Positions 19,558 to 27,611 of a DNA stretch of 64,000 nucleotides are shown in pieces. Numbering within the stretch: position 1 is the first letter of the stretch; each line of letters begins with the position of its first letter. Under the pieces are notes generated by a model. The model saw only the letters and a program-made list of their open reading frames with translations, did not search any database and was not told the DNA's origin. The stretch covers positions 1-64,000 of the forward strand of contig CAKKRK010000142.1 in assembly GCA_919902665.1 (NCBI GenBank), written 5' to 3'. The position numbers were made by a program, and so were the translations under genes. The stretch is from Nitrospiraceae bacterium (GTDB lineage Bacteria; Nitrospirota; Nitrospiria; Nitrospirales; Nitrospiraceae).

Positions 19558-19869
19558 ATGAAGCTGAGAATTACAGGGCGTCACATGGACATTACGCCAG
19601 CGCTTAGAAACTACGTGGAAACCCGATTCGGTCGCCTTGATCGATACGGGCTGAAGGTCGGATCGCTGCAAGTGGTATTGGGAGTCGAGAAGCTTCAGCA
19701 TAAGGCCGAAGTGACTGGTGCGGTCAGTGGCAAACGAGTGCAAGCTAAGACGGCAACGCCCGAGATGTATGCCACCATCGATGCCCTAGTCGACCGTGTA
19801 GATGCGCAGTTTCGAAAATGGAAAGATCGCCTTGTCAGTCATAAGCCGGCTGAACCGAAGAGAGCGTGA
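19558..19869 (+). CDS. hpf: Short-form ribosome hibernation promoting factor HPF
   Basis: Binds the decoding region of idle ribosomes to form hibernating particles. ATG 19558 after GGAGGTGGG (19,548-19,555) gives 103 residues, MKLRITGRHMDITPALRNYVETRFGRLDRY, with a conserved S30AE domain and no long-form C-terminal dimerisation domain. The upstream open frame overlapping rpoN lacks a ribosome-binding site. It follows rpoN by 44 nt. Confidence 0.93.
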   Translation: MKLRITGRHMDITPALRNYVETRFGRLDRYGLKVGSLQVVLGVEKLQHKAEVTGAVSGKRVQAKTATPEMYATIDALVDRVDAQFRKWKDRLVSHKPAEPKRA

Positions 19870-19885
19870 TCGCATCTTCTAGCGA

Positions 19886-19917
19886 GCCTCTTGTAAGATC
19901 ATGAGGCCTTGTTCCTT
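19886..19917 (+). terminator. Possible terminator after hpf
   Basis: Imperfect 8-bp stem GCCTCTTG (19,886-19,893) with CATGAGGC (19,900-19,907), one mismatch, six-base loop, followed by CTTGTTCCTT. The T-tract is poor, so termination may be partial and rapZ could still be cotranscribed. Confidence 0.4.
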
Positions 19918-20028
19918 GGTGCATGCCATGCGTCCGAGCGGCTCAGAGCGCTCCGTGTCACTGAATCATACGTGAATCTGGCAGCGAATCCCAGATAGGA
20001 ACATCTCAGCTATATCAACCGAGACAAT

Positions 20029-20904
20029 ATGCGATCCCAGGCCCGGCTGAATCTAGTCATTATTAGTGGGTTGTCCGGCTCTGGTAAAACCTACGCCCTC
20101 AAAGCCTTTGAGGATGCCGGATATTTCTGCATCGATAACCTTCCTCCGGCCTTGCTTCCGACTTTTGTCGATCTCTGTAACCAGCAGCAGAGCGAAATCG
20201 CCAACGTTGCCCTTGGGATTGATATTCGAGAGCGTGCGTTCTTTTCTGATTTCGTTGGTATCTTGGAGAGAGTGAAAGCACTCGGCCATGCTATTCGGGT
20301 GCTTTTTCTTGAGGCTCGTGAAGAAGTATTGATCAGGCGATTTTCAGAATCGAGGCGCCCGCACCCACTGTTGCCACATCTTCCCGTCTTGGATGGAATC
20401 CGATTCGAAAAGGAGCGGGTAGCGGAACTTCGATGCCAGGCTGATCGAATCATCGATACGTCCGATCTGACGGTCCATGAGCTCGGTGAGTTGCTTGCGA
20501 AGCAGTTTCAAAGGGAGTCATCGGATCGACGACTGACAATCTCACTCATCACCTTTGGATATAAATTTGGGGTGCCGTACGATATCGATTTGTTGTTTGA
20601 TGTGCGATTTCTCAGGAACCCATTTTTCGTGCCTGAACTCAAGCCTCTTTCTGGAGAGAATCCGCAGGTCCAGACCTTCGTGCTCACAGACTCTGATGCC
20701 ATATCGCTTTTGCAGCATCTTGAAGGTTTTCTGAAGTTTCTCTTGCCGCTATTCCAACGAGAGCGGCGTAGTTATCTGACCATCGCTATTGGGTGTACCG
20801 GCGGGCGGCATCGCTCGGTTGCGGTTGCCGGGCGTCTTCGAGAAAGCCTTGCCGCCCTAGGGTACGAAGTTGGCCTCAAGCACCGAGATATCGAAAAATC
20901 GTAG
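20029..20904 (+). CDS. rapZ: RapZ-family nucleotide-binding RNA adaptor protein
   Basis: RapZ (YvcJ in firmicutes) is a P-loop protein; in E. coli it senses glucosamine-6-phosphate and targets sRNA GlmZ for decay. The 291-residue product has Walker A GLSGSGKT at 14-21, FEDAGYFCIDNLPPALLP and the C-terminal TIAIGCTGGRHRSVAVAGRL, which are diagnostic. It lies downstream of rpoN-hpf as in proteobacteria, but the intervening ptsN/hprK is missing. Its molecular target in this organism cannot be inferred. Confidence 0.92.
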   Translation: MRSQARLNLVIISGLSGSGKTYALKAFEDAGYFCIDNLPPALLPTFVDLCNQQQSEIANVALGIDIRERAFFSDFVGILERVKALGHAIRVLFLEAREEVLIRRFSESRRPHPLLPHLPVLDGIRFEKERVAELRCQADRIIDTSDLTVHELGELLAKQFQRESSDRRLTISLITFGYKFGVPYDIDLLFDVRFLRNPFFVPELKPLSGENPQVQTFVLTDSDAISLLQHLEGFLKFLLPLFQRERRSYLTIAIGCTGGRHRSVAVAGRLRESLAALGYEVGLKHRDIEKS

Positions 20905-20964
20905 CTGGTTGATGGAATAATAGCCACCGTTTTCCTGCCGTTACTCTCGCTTTCTTACGCTTCC

Positions 20965-20992
20965 TTGACAGGTAGAGCATATTGACTATACT
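20965..20992 (+). promoter_or_regulatory. Sigma-70-type promoter of the HTH-pilMNOPQ unit
   Basis: TTGACA (20,965-20,970) and TATACT (20,987-20,992) with a 16-nt spacer: a full -35 and five of six -10 matches. Transcription should begin near 20,999, which leaves only about 7 nt before ATG 21007. It is the only strong promoter seen ahead of pilMNOPQ. Confidence 0.75.
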
Positions 20993-21006
20993 TAGCATTG
21001 TGAGTA

Positions 21007-21252
21007 ATGCAAGGTGTCAGAACCAGTATAAATACTGACGTGAAGAAGCCTAAGTATACATCAAGTGCAGTGGGGTTTAAGGCCCATCAAGTGTGTGGCT
21101 TATTTGATATTTCCAAGGCGACCCTTTTTCGCTGGGAGCGAGAGGGTGTCATTACCGAACCCGCTCGAGATTGGAGAAACTGGCGACTGTATACGAGAAA
21201 GAATGTGGATGAAATCGAGAAAATTATTCGCGCCAGAAAGGCTGTGGTGTAA
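21007..21252 (+). CDS. Small MerR-type helix-turn-helix protein
   Basis: An 81-residue protein consisting almost entirely of a MerR-like winged helix-turn-helix: FKAHQVCGLFDISKATLFRWEREGVI at about 23-48, then the wing-like DWRNWRLYTRKNVDEIEKIIRARKAV. It has no effector domain. It lies 15 nt upstream of pilM behind a strong promoter. It may regulate its own operon or act as a nucleoid-type adaptor; no target is known. The predicted start of the transcript leaves a very short leader for ATG 21007 with only GTGAG upstream. Confidence 0.75.
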   Translation: MQGVRTSINTDVKKPKYTSSAVGFKAHQVCGLFDISKATLFRWEREGVITEPARDWRNWRLYTRKNVDEIEKIIRARKAVV

Positions 21253-21267
21253 GGTGGCAGGTATCGC

Positions 21268-22374
21268 ATGTTGACTTCATTCAAAAAGCTCTTCGAAACC
21301 GACATTGTTGGGATGCTGACCCCTCGCCGACAGTTAGTGGGGCTAGATATCGGATCTAGTGTGATCAAAATTGCTCAGCTCAAGGAAAATAAGGGACGGT
21401 ACATGCTCCAAAAGTTCGGAGTGAAACCCCTTGAGCCGGAAGTGATTGTCGATGGAACGGTCATGGATGAAGGACGTGTCGTCTCGGCGATTCAAGAATT
21501 GTTTGCGGAAGCTAACGTCAAGAACAAGCATGTCGCCATCTCGATTTCTGGGCACGCCGTGATTGTGAAGAAGATCAGCCTGCCTCCGATGCCGGACGAA
21601 GAGTTGGAGGGGCAGGTGAAATTAGCGGCGGAGCAGTACATTCCCTTCGATATCAACGAAGTGAATATCGACTTTCATGTCTTGTCTATGGATGCGTCGG
21701 AAGATCAGCAAGGGGATATGTCGGTGATTCTTGTTGCGGCGAAGAAAGACAAGATTAATGAGCTGACCGAGTTGGTCAAGGCTGCCGGACTTGTCCCAAT
21801 GGTCATGGATGTCGATGCGTTTGCGGTTGAAAATATGCATGCGATTAATTATCCGATGGCGCAGGAAGAAACGACGGCGTTGGTGAATCTCGGCGCGAGC
21901 GTGATGAACGTGAACATCATACGTGCCGGGTCCTCGTTATTTACGCGTGATATCCCGTTAGGGGGAAATCGGTATACGGAGGCGATTCAGCGTGAGATAG
22001 GGCTCTCATTTGAAGAGGCTGAAGAGGGTAAGAAAAATGATCATGTGGGTGACTCTAGCGGAGGGTCGTTCACCAGTGTCATGGACAGCGTGAATGCGGA
22101 AGTAGCGTCCGAGATCGCTCGGACGGTGGACTATTTCAAGACCTCGACCACTAACGCTGAGATCAGTCGTGTTCTTGTCTGTGGCGGTGTGGCTAGGGCA
22201 AAAGGGCTGATTCAGCAGCTCGGGGATAGGATGCAACTGCCTGTCGAAATGGCTGATCCATTCGCTGAAATCGATGTGACTGGCTGTGATATGGACCCTA
22301 ACCTACTCGCAGATTTGGCTCCATCGGCTGCCGTCAGTGTCGGACTGGCCTTAAGAGCGGTGGGGGATAGATGA
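21268..22374 (+). CDS. pilM: Type IV pilus assembly ATPase-fold protein PilM
   Basis: PilM is a cytoplasmic actin-like ATP-binding protein that docks the PilN N-terminus and links the PilNOP alignment complex to the motor. The 368-residue product has the actin-fold phosphate motif VGLDIGSSVIKIAQL near residue 24, ALVNLGASVMNVNIIRAGSSLFTRDIPLGGNRYTEAI and VLVCGGVARAKGL. The stop overlaps pilN by 4 nt. The pilMNOPQ order is the conserved one. Confidence 0.94.
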   Translation: MLTSFKKLFETDIVGMLTPRRQLVGLDIGSSVIKIAQLKENKGRYMLQKFGVKPLEPEVIVDGTVMDEGRVVSAIQELFAEANVKNKHVAISISGHAVIVKKISLPPMPDEELEGQVKLAAEQYIPFDINEVNIDFHVLSMDASEDQQGDMSVILVAAKKDKINELTELVKAAGLVPMVMDVDAFAVENMHAINYPMAQEETTALVNLGASVMNVNIIRAGSSLFTRDIPLGGNRYTEAIQREIGLSFEEAEEGKKNDHVGDSSGGSFTSVMDSVNAEVASEIARTVDYFKTSTTNAEISRVLVCGGVARAKGLIQQLGDRMQLPVEMADPFAEIDVTGCDMDPNLLADLAPSAAVSVGLALRAVGDR

Positions 22375-22928
22375 TTCGGATTAACCTCCTTCCGGGTGGG
22401 CCCAAAGGAAGGCCGGCCAAACCTCAGTATGACGTACGCGCACAGGCGCTGCTCGGGATTGGACTGATCCTGGTAACGCTGGCTGGGTGTTGGTGGTATT
22501 CGACCTCGTTAGACAGCGAGCTTGAAGCTCGGCAGGAGGAAAAGCAAGCGAAAGAGAAGCAAGTTGCTCAGCTGAAAGAACAGGTTAAGCAGGTGCAGGA
22601 CTTTGAGCAACGGAAAAAGCTTCTTGAGGACAAGAACCGGATTATCGATCAGCTTGAGCAATCCAGAATGGGTCCGGTCAAGGTTCTCGACCACGTGAGT
22701 CAGAGTTTAGAGCCCCTCAAGGTATGGCTCATAAGGCTGGGTGTGGCATCCGATACCGTGGAGTTAGAAGGGAAGGCCTTAACAAACGACGACGTGGTGG
22801 AATTCGTGAATAACCTGCGACGGACGGATTATTTCACGGGCATCAATCTGCAGGAGAGCAAGGCTGCAGTTGAAAACAAGATTAATGTGTACCAATTTCG
22901 TTTGGCATTTCGTCTGAAGGGATCATGA
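22371..22928 (+). CDS. pilN: Type IV pilus inner-membrane protein PilN
   Basis: A bitopic inner-membrane protein of 185 residues. It begins MIRINLLPGGPK, close to the conserved INLLP motif that binds PilM, has one membrane helix at about 25-43 and a coiled coil (LEARQEEKQAKEKQVAQLKEQVKQVQDFEQRKKLLEDK) before a periplasmic ferredoxin-like domain. It heterodimerises with PilO. Four-base overlaps exist with pilM and pilO. Confidence 0.92.
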   Translation: MIRINLLPGGPKGRPAKPQYDVRAQALLGIGLILVTLAGCWWYSTSLDSELEARQEEKQAKEKQVAQLKEQVKQVQDFEQRKKLLEDKNRIIDQLEQSRMGPVKVLDHVSQSLEPLKVWLIRLGVASDTVELEGKALTNDDVVEFVNNLRRTDYFTGINLQESKAAVENKINVYQFRLAFRLKGS

Positions 22929-23572
22929 TGGCTTTGCCACAGCTCAATCTTGATGCGCTTCGCAATGTGCCAGCTTCGCAAAAAGCCGCGCTCTTATTCC
23001 TGCTCGTGGGTGGCATGATTGCGGGTTTCTATTTCTACATTGCAGAACCGAAGTCTGCAATGATCACGGCGCTCGACGCTGAAAATGGCAAGCTGGAGAG
23101 TGAAATTCAAACACTTACGATTAAAGTGAAACATCTCGATGAGTTAGTTGCCGCCAATAAGCAGCTCGAGATTGAATTAGCAAAGAAAAAGGAACGTCTC
23201 CCTCCGGAAGAAGAAGCGATCATGCTGTTGAAGCAGGTATCTGACCTCGGCGTACGATTGGGACTCGATATCAGACTATGGAAGCCAGGCGCCCAGACTG
23301 AAGATGCGTCGAAGCTTTTCATCAAGATGCCGGTCAGTGTGGAAGTAGCCGGGGCTTATCACACGGCCGCCCTGTTTTTCGATCGGATCAATCGACTCCC
23401 GCGGATTGTTACCGTATCGGGTCTTAAGATGGGATCGCCGAAGATTGAACAAGGACGAATTGTCTCGCAAACAACATTTGACCTGGTGGCATACGCTGCG
23501 CCTCAAGAAAAGCCAGTTTCCGGGGGATCTTCTTCGGTGAATGCTCCCAAAGTGGCTCAAGTTGGTAAATAG
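22925..23572 (+). CDS. pilO: Type IV pilus inner-membrane protein PilO
   Basis: A 215-residue bitopic protein with one membrane helix at about 21-40 (KAALLFLLVGGMIAGFYFYI), a coiled coil (LDAENGKLESEIQTLTIKVKHLDELV) and a periplasmic domain with the PVSVEVAGAYHTAALFFDRINRLPRIVTV motif of PilO. Two ATGs overlap, at 22,925 and 22,928; the first forms the ATGA junction with pilN. It pairs with PilN and PilP to align the secretin with the motor. Confidence 0.92.
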   Translation: MMALPQLNLDALRNVPASQKAALLFLLVGGMIAGFYFYIAEPKSAMITALDAENGKLESEIQTLTIKVKHLDELVAANKQLEIELAKKKERLPPEEEAIMLLKQVSDLGVRLGLDIRLWKPGAQTEDASKLFIKMPVSVEVAGAYHTAALFFDRINRLPRIVTVSGLKMGSPKIEQGRIVSQTTFDLVAYAAPQEKPVSGGSSSVNAPKVAQVGK

Positions 23573-23575
23573 GTT

Positions 23576-24184
23576 ATGAGAAAGAAGCCTAGACAATATA
23601 CTCTATCCATTGGAGCCAGCGTGGTGTGCGTGTGTATCATCTTTTTAGGAAGCACTGGTGCACAGGCCGAGTCTTCCCCCGTTCCTGGGATGATCGCTCC
23701 GATGAGGCAAGATGCGCTCAGGGTGCCTGCTGTGCCAGAAATTCAAAGAACTGCCCCGCAAACTATAGAAGCGCCATCGTCTGGGGTGAACACCCCGGTG
23801 CCTTCTCAGCTGTCCGCACCAGACGGTGTGGTCGGGAGTGGGTATGACCCTTCCGGTCGTCGAGACCCATTTGCACCGATCATCCAGGAGCTTCAGCCGG
23901 GGAAGACGGATTCAACCCTTCCACCTTTGCAACGCGTGACTCTGACGGAGCTCAATCTTATTGCCGTTGTATGGGGCGCATACGGCTATACCGCAATGGT
24001 TCAGACCCCGGAGGGATATGGATACACCGTTCGACGGGGAACGAGGGTCGGGCAAAACAACGGAGTGGTCAGCGCCGTGACCGAACGTGGCATCATTGTC
24101 CAGGAACGGTTCACTGATGTGTATGGCAAGAAGCAGGAGCGAGAACATGTCAAGCTTCTACATCCCAAAGAGGGCTCAGAATGA
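23576..24184 (+). CDS. pilP: Type IV pilus protein PilP
   Basis: PilP connects PilNO to the secretin PilQ. The 202-residue product has an exported N-terminus (hydrophobic stretch ending GSTGAQA), a Pro/Ser-rich linker and a conserved domain beginning YDPSGRRDPFAPI near residue 88, then LTELNLIAVVWGAYGYTAMVQTPEGYGYTVRRGTRVGQNNGVV. Unlike proteobacterial PilP it has no clear lipobox, so it may be periplasmic or N-terminally anchored. It overlaps pilQ by 4 nt. Confidence 0.9.
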   Translation: MRKKPRQYTLSIGASVVCVCIIFLGSTGAQAESSPVPGMIAPMRQDALRVPAVPEIQRTAPQTIEAPSSGVNTPVPSQLSAPDGVVGSGYDPSGRRDPFAPIIQELQPGKTDSTLPPLQRVTLTELNLIAVVWGAYGYTAMVQTPEGYGYTVRRGTRVGQNNGVVSAVTERGIIVQERFTDVYGKKQEREHVKLLHPKEGSE

Positions 24185-26157
24185 AACCACTATTTCGTGC
24201 AGATAATGTCCTGACTGCTGGATGTTTCATCGGAGCCTTGGGGGTGTCGCTCACTGCTCTGACCATATGTACCCAGAGGTCCGCAGTGGCCGAAGAGATC
24301 GGCAGGATACATCAGGGTGATGTTACGCGGGCAAAAATGGCCACGACACGATTGCTGGCACAGGCCGTGACTGCCATCGAGGTGCGTCCCGAAATGGATG
24401 TGGTGACCGTCGTGGTTGCCGGAGATGGCCAACTATTTCCCGAGGCCAACTTTCTGGATGAGTCACGGCTCATCGTCGATATTCCTGCCGTATCGTCCAC
24501 CCTGAGGCGATCGGTGGTACGGGCCGACCACTACTTGCTCAAGAAAATCAGAGTAGGCCACCATGCTGATAAGATCAGGCTGGTGTTCGATGTGTCCGAA
24601 CGCCCGGTGTTTTCTCTGACTCGAGAGGATAATAAGGTATTGATCACTCTGAAGCCGAGCGAACGGAAAACGCCGACTGTTGTCGCTGCGCACATTGATG
24701 GTGGAGAGATGAGCTCATCTCATCCCCAGGCCCGTAGGGCGCTGTTCGAGCCAGGGAATCGTGTAGTCAAACGGGCGACGCGAATCATCGGCCCCGCGCA
24801 GGCTCAGTTCAAGGTGCAGCGCGTCCAGATGGCTGGAGAAGGTGCTCCCGTTGAAAAGGACGACCGATCCGATGATATCGTGGCCGGGCAAACGCGATTT
24901 GTCGGTCGGCGGATCTCGCTCGACTTTCAGCAGGCCGACATCACCAATATCCTTCGACTGATTGCCGAGGTCTCTGGCTTCAATATGGTCGTTGGGGAAG
25001 GGGTCAAGTCAAAAGTGACCATGAAGCTGGTCAGTGTGCCATGGGACCAGGCCCTGGATATGCTATTGAAGATGAACGGGCTCGGTATGATTCGTCAAGG
25101 GAGTATTGTGTGGATCGATTCGCTGGCAAATATTTCCAAGCAGCAGGATGAAGAAGCCCGGGCCAAAGAATCGAAGACGAAGGCTGAAGAACTCGTCGAC
25201 CGCGTCTTTTATATCAGGCACATCGTGGCTCAGGAGCTCATGATGACACTGCGGCCGACCTTGGGTCCACGGGGCGTCATGCAATTTAATGCAGGGAGTA
25301 ATGCGTTGGTTGTGCGAGATACCGAATCCAAATTGGCTGTCATGAAGCAGCTGGTTGAGGGACTTGATCTCGAGGTTCCTCAGGTTCAGATTGAGGCGCG
25401 CATCGTCCAAGCCGATACCGTGTATGCGAGAGGCTTGGGGATTCAGTGGGGCTTCCAGGCGGGCAATCGCACACCCACGGATTTCTTTGCCCTCTCGAAT
25501 ATTACCGGCCCATTTGGGCAGATAGCCGGGACGGGGGGGAGTACGATCGATCGAAGCTTTCTGGTGAATTTACCGGCTCAGGTCGGTGGCTTGCCTGCTG
25601 TCCCGTCGATCGGCTGGACCTTTGGAAAACTCGGCGGCGACTTTGCCTTGGATATGCGGCTCTCAGCCGGAGAGTTGCTCGGGTTAAGTAAGGTGATCGC
25701 AGCGCCGAAGATCACCACATTGGATAAGCGCGAAGCGAAGATCTCTCAGGGCGAATCGATTCCCTTTCAGACAACATCCTTACAGGGAACACAAACGACG
25801 TTTGTCGATGCAAACTTGGAGTTGAATGTCACACCCCAGATCACCTCTCGCGATCCAAAGGAGGATGGAAAGAGAATTATGCTGCGTGTGCGAGCAACAC
25901 GAAATGCTGTCGGGGCACGAAGCAATCCGGCCGGTCCGAGTATCGATCGACGGGAGGCAAACACCCAGGTGGTCGTTCGAGATGGCGAAACCATGGTGAT
26001 CGGTGGAGTCTTTGTCGATAGCCAAAACAACAATGTTCAAGGCGTTCCCTATCTATCCCGTATGCCGGTTCTTGGGTGGTTGTTCAAGAACAAGTCCGAA
26101 TCAGTCTCGAAACAAGAATTACTCATTTTCCTTACACCAAGCATTATCAAGACTTAG
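24181..26157 (+). CDS. pilQ: Type IV pilus secretin PilQ
   Basis: PilQ is the outer-membrane channel for the pilus. The 658-residue protein has an export signal, one AMIN-type peptidoglycan-binding domain at about 60-160 (AVTAIEVRPEMDVVTVVVAGDGQLFPEANF), an STN/N0 domain starting at RRISLDFQQADITNILRLIAEVSGFNMVVGE, an N1 domain (VFYIRHIVAQELM) and the secretin domain. The C-terminal signature VPYLSRMPVLGWLFKNKSES followed by LLIFLTPSIIKT is diagnostic. A perfect-stem terminator follows. Confidence 0.95.
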   Translation: MKPLFRADNVLTAGCFIGALGVSLTALTICTQRSAVAEEIGRIHQGDVTRAKMATTRLLAQAVTAIEVRPEMDVVTVVVAGDGQLFPEANFLDESRLIVDIPAVSSTLRRSVVRADHYLLKKIRVGHHADKIRLVFDVSERPVFSLTREDNKVLITLKPSERKTPTVVAAHIDGGEMSSSHPQARRALFEPGNRVVKRATRIIGPAQAQFKVQRVQMAGEGAPVEKDDRSDDIVAGQTRFVGRRISLDFQQADITNILRLIAEVSGFNMVVGEGVKSKVTMKLVSVPWDQALDMLLKMNGLGMIRQGSIVWIDSLANISKQQDEEARAKESKTKAEELVDRVFYIRHIVAQELMMTLRPTLGPRGVMQFNAGSNALVVRDTESKLAVMKQLVEGLDLEVPQVQIEARIVQADTVYARGLGIQWGFQAGNRTPTDFFALSNITGPFGQIAGTGGSTIDRSFLVNLPAQVGGLPAVPSIGWTFGKLGGDFALDMRLSAGELLGLSKVIAAPKITTLDKREAKISQGESIPFQTTSLQGTQTTFVDANLELNVTPQITSRDPKEDGKRIMLRVRATRNAVGARSNPAGPSIDRREANTQVVVRDGETMVIGGVFVDSQNNNVQGVPYLSRMPVLGWLFKNKSESVSKQELLIFLTPSIIKT

Positions 26158-26183
26158 GGACTGTTTTATTTCCATGCTCACCA

Positions 26184-26226
26184 AGAGCCTGATGATGCTG
26201 AAAGGTATCATCAGGCTCTTCTGTTT
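26184..26226 (+). terminator. Rho-independent terminator after pilQ
   Basis: A perfect 13-bp stem, AGAGCCTGATGAT (26,184-26,196) with ATCATCAGGCTCT (26,207-26,219), has a 10-nt loop and is followed by TCTGTTTA. It ends the pilMNOPQ unit 27 nt after the stop. Confidence 0.85.
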
Positions 26227-26290
26227 ATCCCGAAGAGATTGCGGTAATCCCACCCACAGTGTGAGCACTCAGCGCGGAACGTAACCGTCT

Positions 26291-26319
26291 TTTTAGTCAT
26301 GCCGAGGCTGTGATACGAT
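26291..26319 (+). promoter_or_regulatory. Possible extended -10 promoter for aroB
   Basis: TGATACGAT at 26,311-26,319 matches an extended -10 (TGn plus TACGAT). The hexamer 17 nt upstream, TTTTAG, is a poor -35. It is the best candidate in the 246-nt pilQ-aroB gap. Confidence 0.35.
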
Positions 26320-26403
26320 GGCCTTCCGGTGGATGGTTCACGTACGATCGCGGTACAAATCTGACATGCCGTTCTACTCCGCCAGATTCTTCAGGACGAC
26401 GAA

Positions 26404-27513
26404 ATGACTGCAATCTTCACGGTTCCGGTTTCCCTATCTGAAAGAAGTTACGAGATTGTGATTCAGGCCGGACTGTTGGCGAGGCTTGGTAAGAGATTGA
26501 AGGAGCACGGTGTAGGAGGGAAAGTTGCCATTGTGACGGATCGGCACGTCGCTCGGCACTACCTCAAGAGTAGTCTGGAGGCGATCAAGCGGTACGGGAT
26601 TGAACCCATTCCGATCATTCTGACTCCCGGAGAGCGGTCGAAAACGCTGAAGACGGTGGAGCAGATCCTCGACGTGTTGGCGCGTCATCGGTTTGAGCGG
26701 TCGTCGATGGTCGTGGCACTCGGCGGAGGTGTCGTGGGTGATATGGCCGGGTTTGCCGCTTCGATCTACCAACGTGGTATCCCCTATATTCAGGTGCCGA
26801 CGACGCTTGTGGCACAGGTCGACTCCAGTGTCGGAGGAAAGACGGGTGTCGACCATCGGCTCGGGAAGAACCTGATCGGATCGTTTTATCAACCGCGCGC
26901 CGTCTGGATCGATCCATTGACGCTGCATACGTTGCCCGCTCGGGAACTAGTCGCCGGACTGGCCGAGGTCATTAAATACGGAATCATTGCGGACGAGTCC
27001 TTCTTCGCCTATCTACAGCGGTACATGCCTGCGTTACGGAGGCAAGCGCCCGGTATCGTCGCGACCGTGGTGAGGCGATCCTGTGAGATCAAGGCCGAGG
27101 TGGTGGCCGCAGATGAGCGAGAATCAGATCGCAGGAGAATCCTCAACTATGGGCATACCATCGGACATGCGCTTGAATCGTTGGGGGGGTATCAGTCGCT
27201 TGTCCATGGAGAAGCGGTGGGGATTGGATTGGTACAGGAAGCCGAACTCGCCTGTTTTCAGGAGATCTGCTCTCGTGCAGTAGTGGAATCGATTCGCCGC
27301 CTTGTAACGGAGGCAGGGTTGAGTGACCGTATGCCGCCGTGGACCTCGACGAGCATATGGAAGGCCATGCTGCATGATAAGAAGGTGTCAGGAGGGCGAG
27401 TCATCGGGGTGTGGCCCGAACGTATTGGACAGGTGCGGATAGGGCCGATTGACAAACAGATGTTTGAGCAGTGGTATGCTGTTTCACGAGCTTCTCCGCG
27501 GAGTCATGCCTAA
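26404..27513 (+). CDS. aroB: 3-dehydroquinate synthase
   Basis: Second enzyme of the shikimate pathway, converting DAHP to 3-dehydroquinate with NAD+ and a metal ion. The 369-residue protein has the NAD-binding loop VVALGGGVVGDMAGFAASIYQRGIPYIQVPTTLVAQVDSSVGGKTGVDH, the LAEVIKYGII motif with the metal-ligand glutamate, and RRILNYGHTIGHALE with metal-binding histidine. All hallmark residues are intact. It lies alone after a terminator; nadE follows after 98 nt. Confidence 0.95.
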   Translation: MTAIFTVPVSLSERSYEIVIQAGLLARLGKRLKEHGVGGKVAIVTDRHVARHYLKSSLEAIKRYGIEPIPIILTPGERSKTLKTVEQILDVLARHRFERSSMVVALGGGVVGDMAGFAASIYQRGIPYIQVPTTLVAQVDSSVGGKTGVDHRLGKNLIGSFYQPRAVWIDPLTLHTLPARELVAGLAEVIKYGIIADESFFAYLQRYMPALRRQAPGIVATVVRRSCEIKAEVVAADERESDRRRILNYGHTIGHALESLGGYQSLVHGEAVGIGLVQEAELACFQEICSRAVVESIRRLVTEAGLSDRMPPWTSTSIWKAMLHDKKVSGGRVIGVWPERIGQVRIGPIDKQMFEQWYAVSRASPRSHA

Positions 27514-27611
27514 GTACGGATTACTTGCCAACCGAGCGGAGTCGAGATGAACCTCTCTTCTGTGTCGCGCGCGATCGGACAGCGGGGATAGGCCAGTTTC
27601 ACCGGAGTTCT

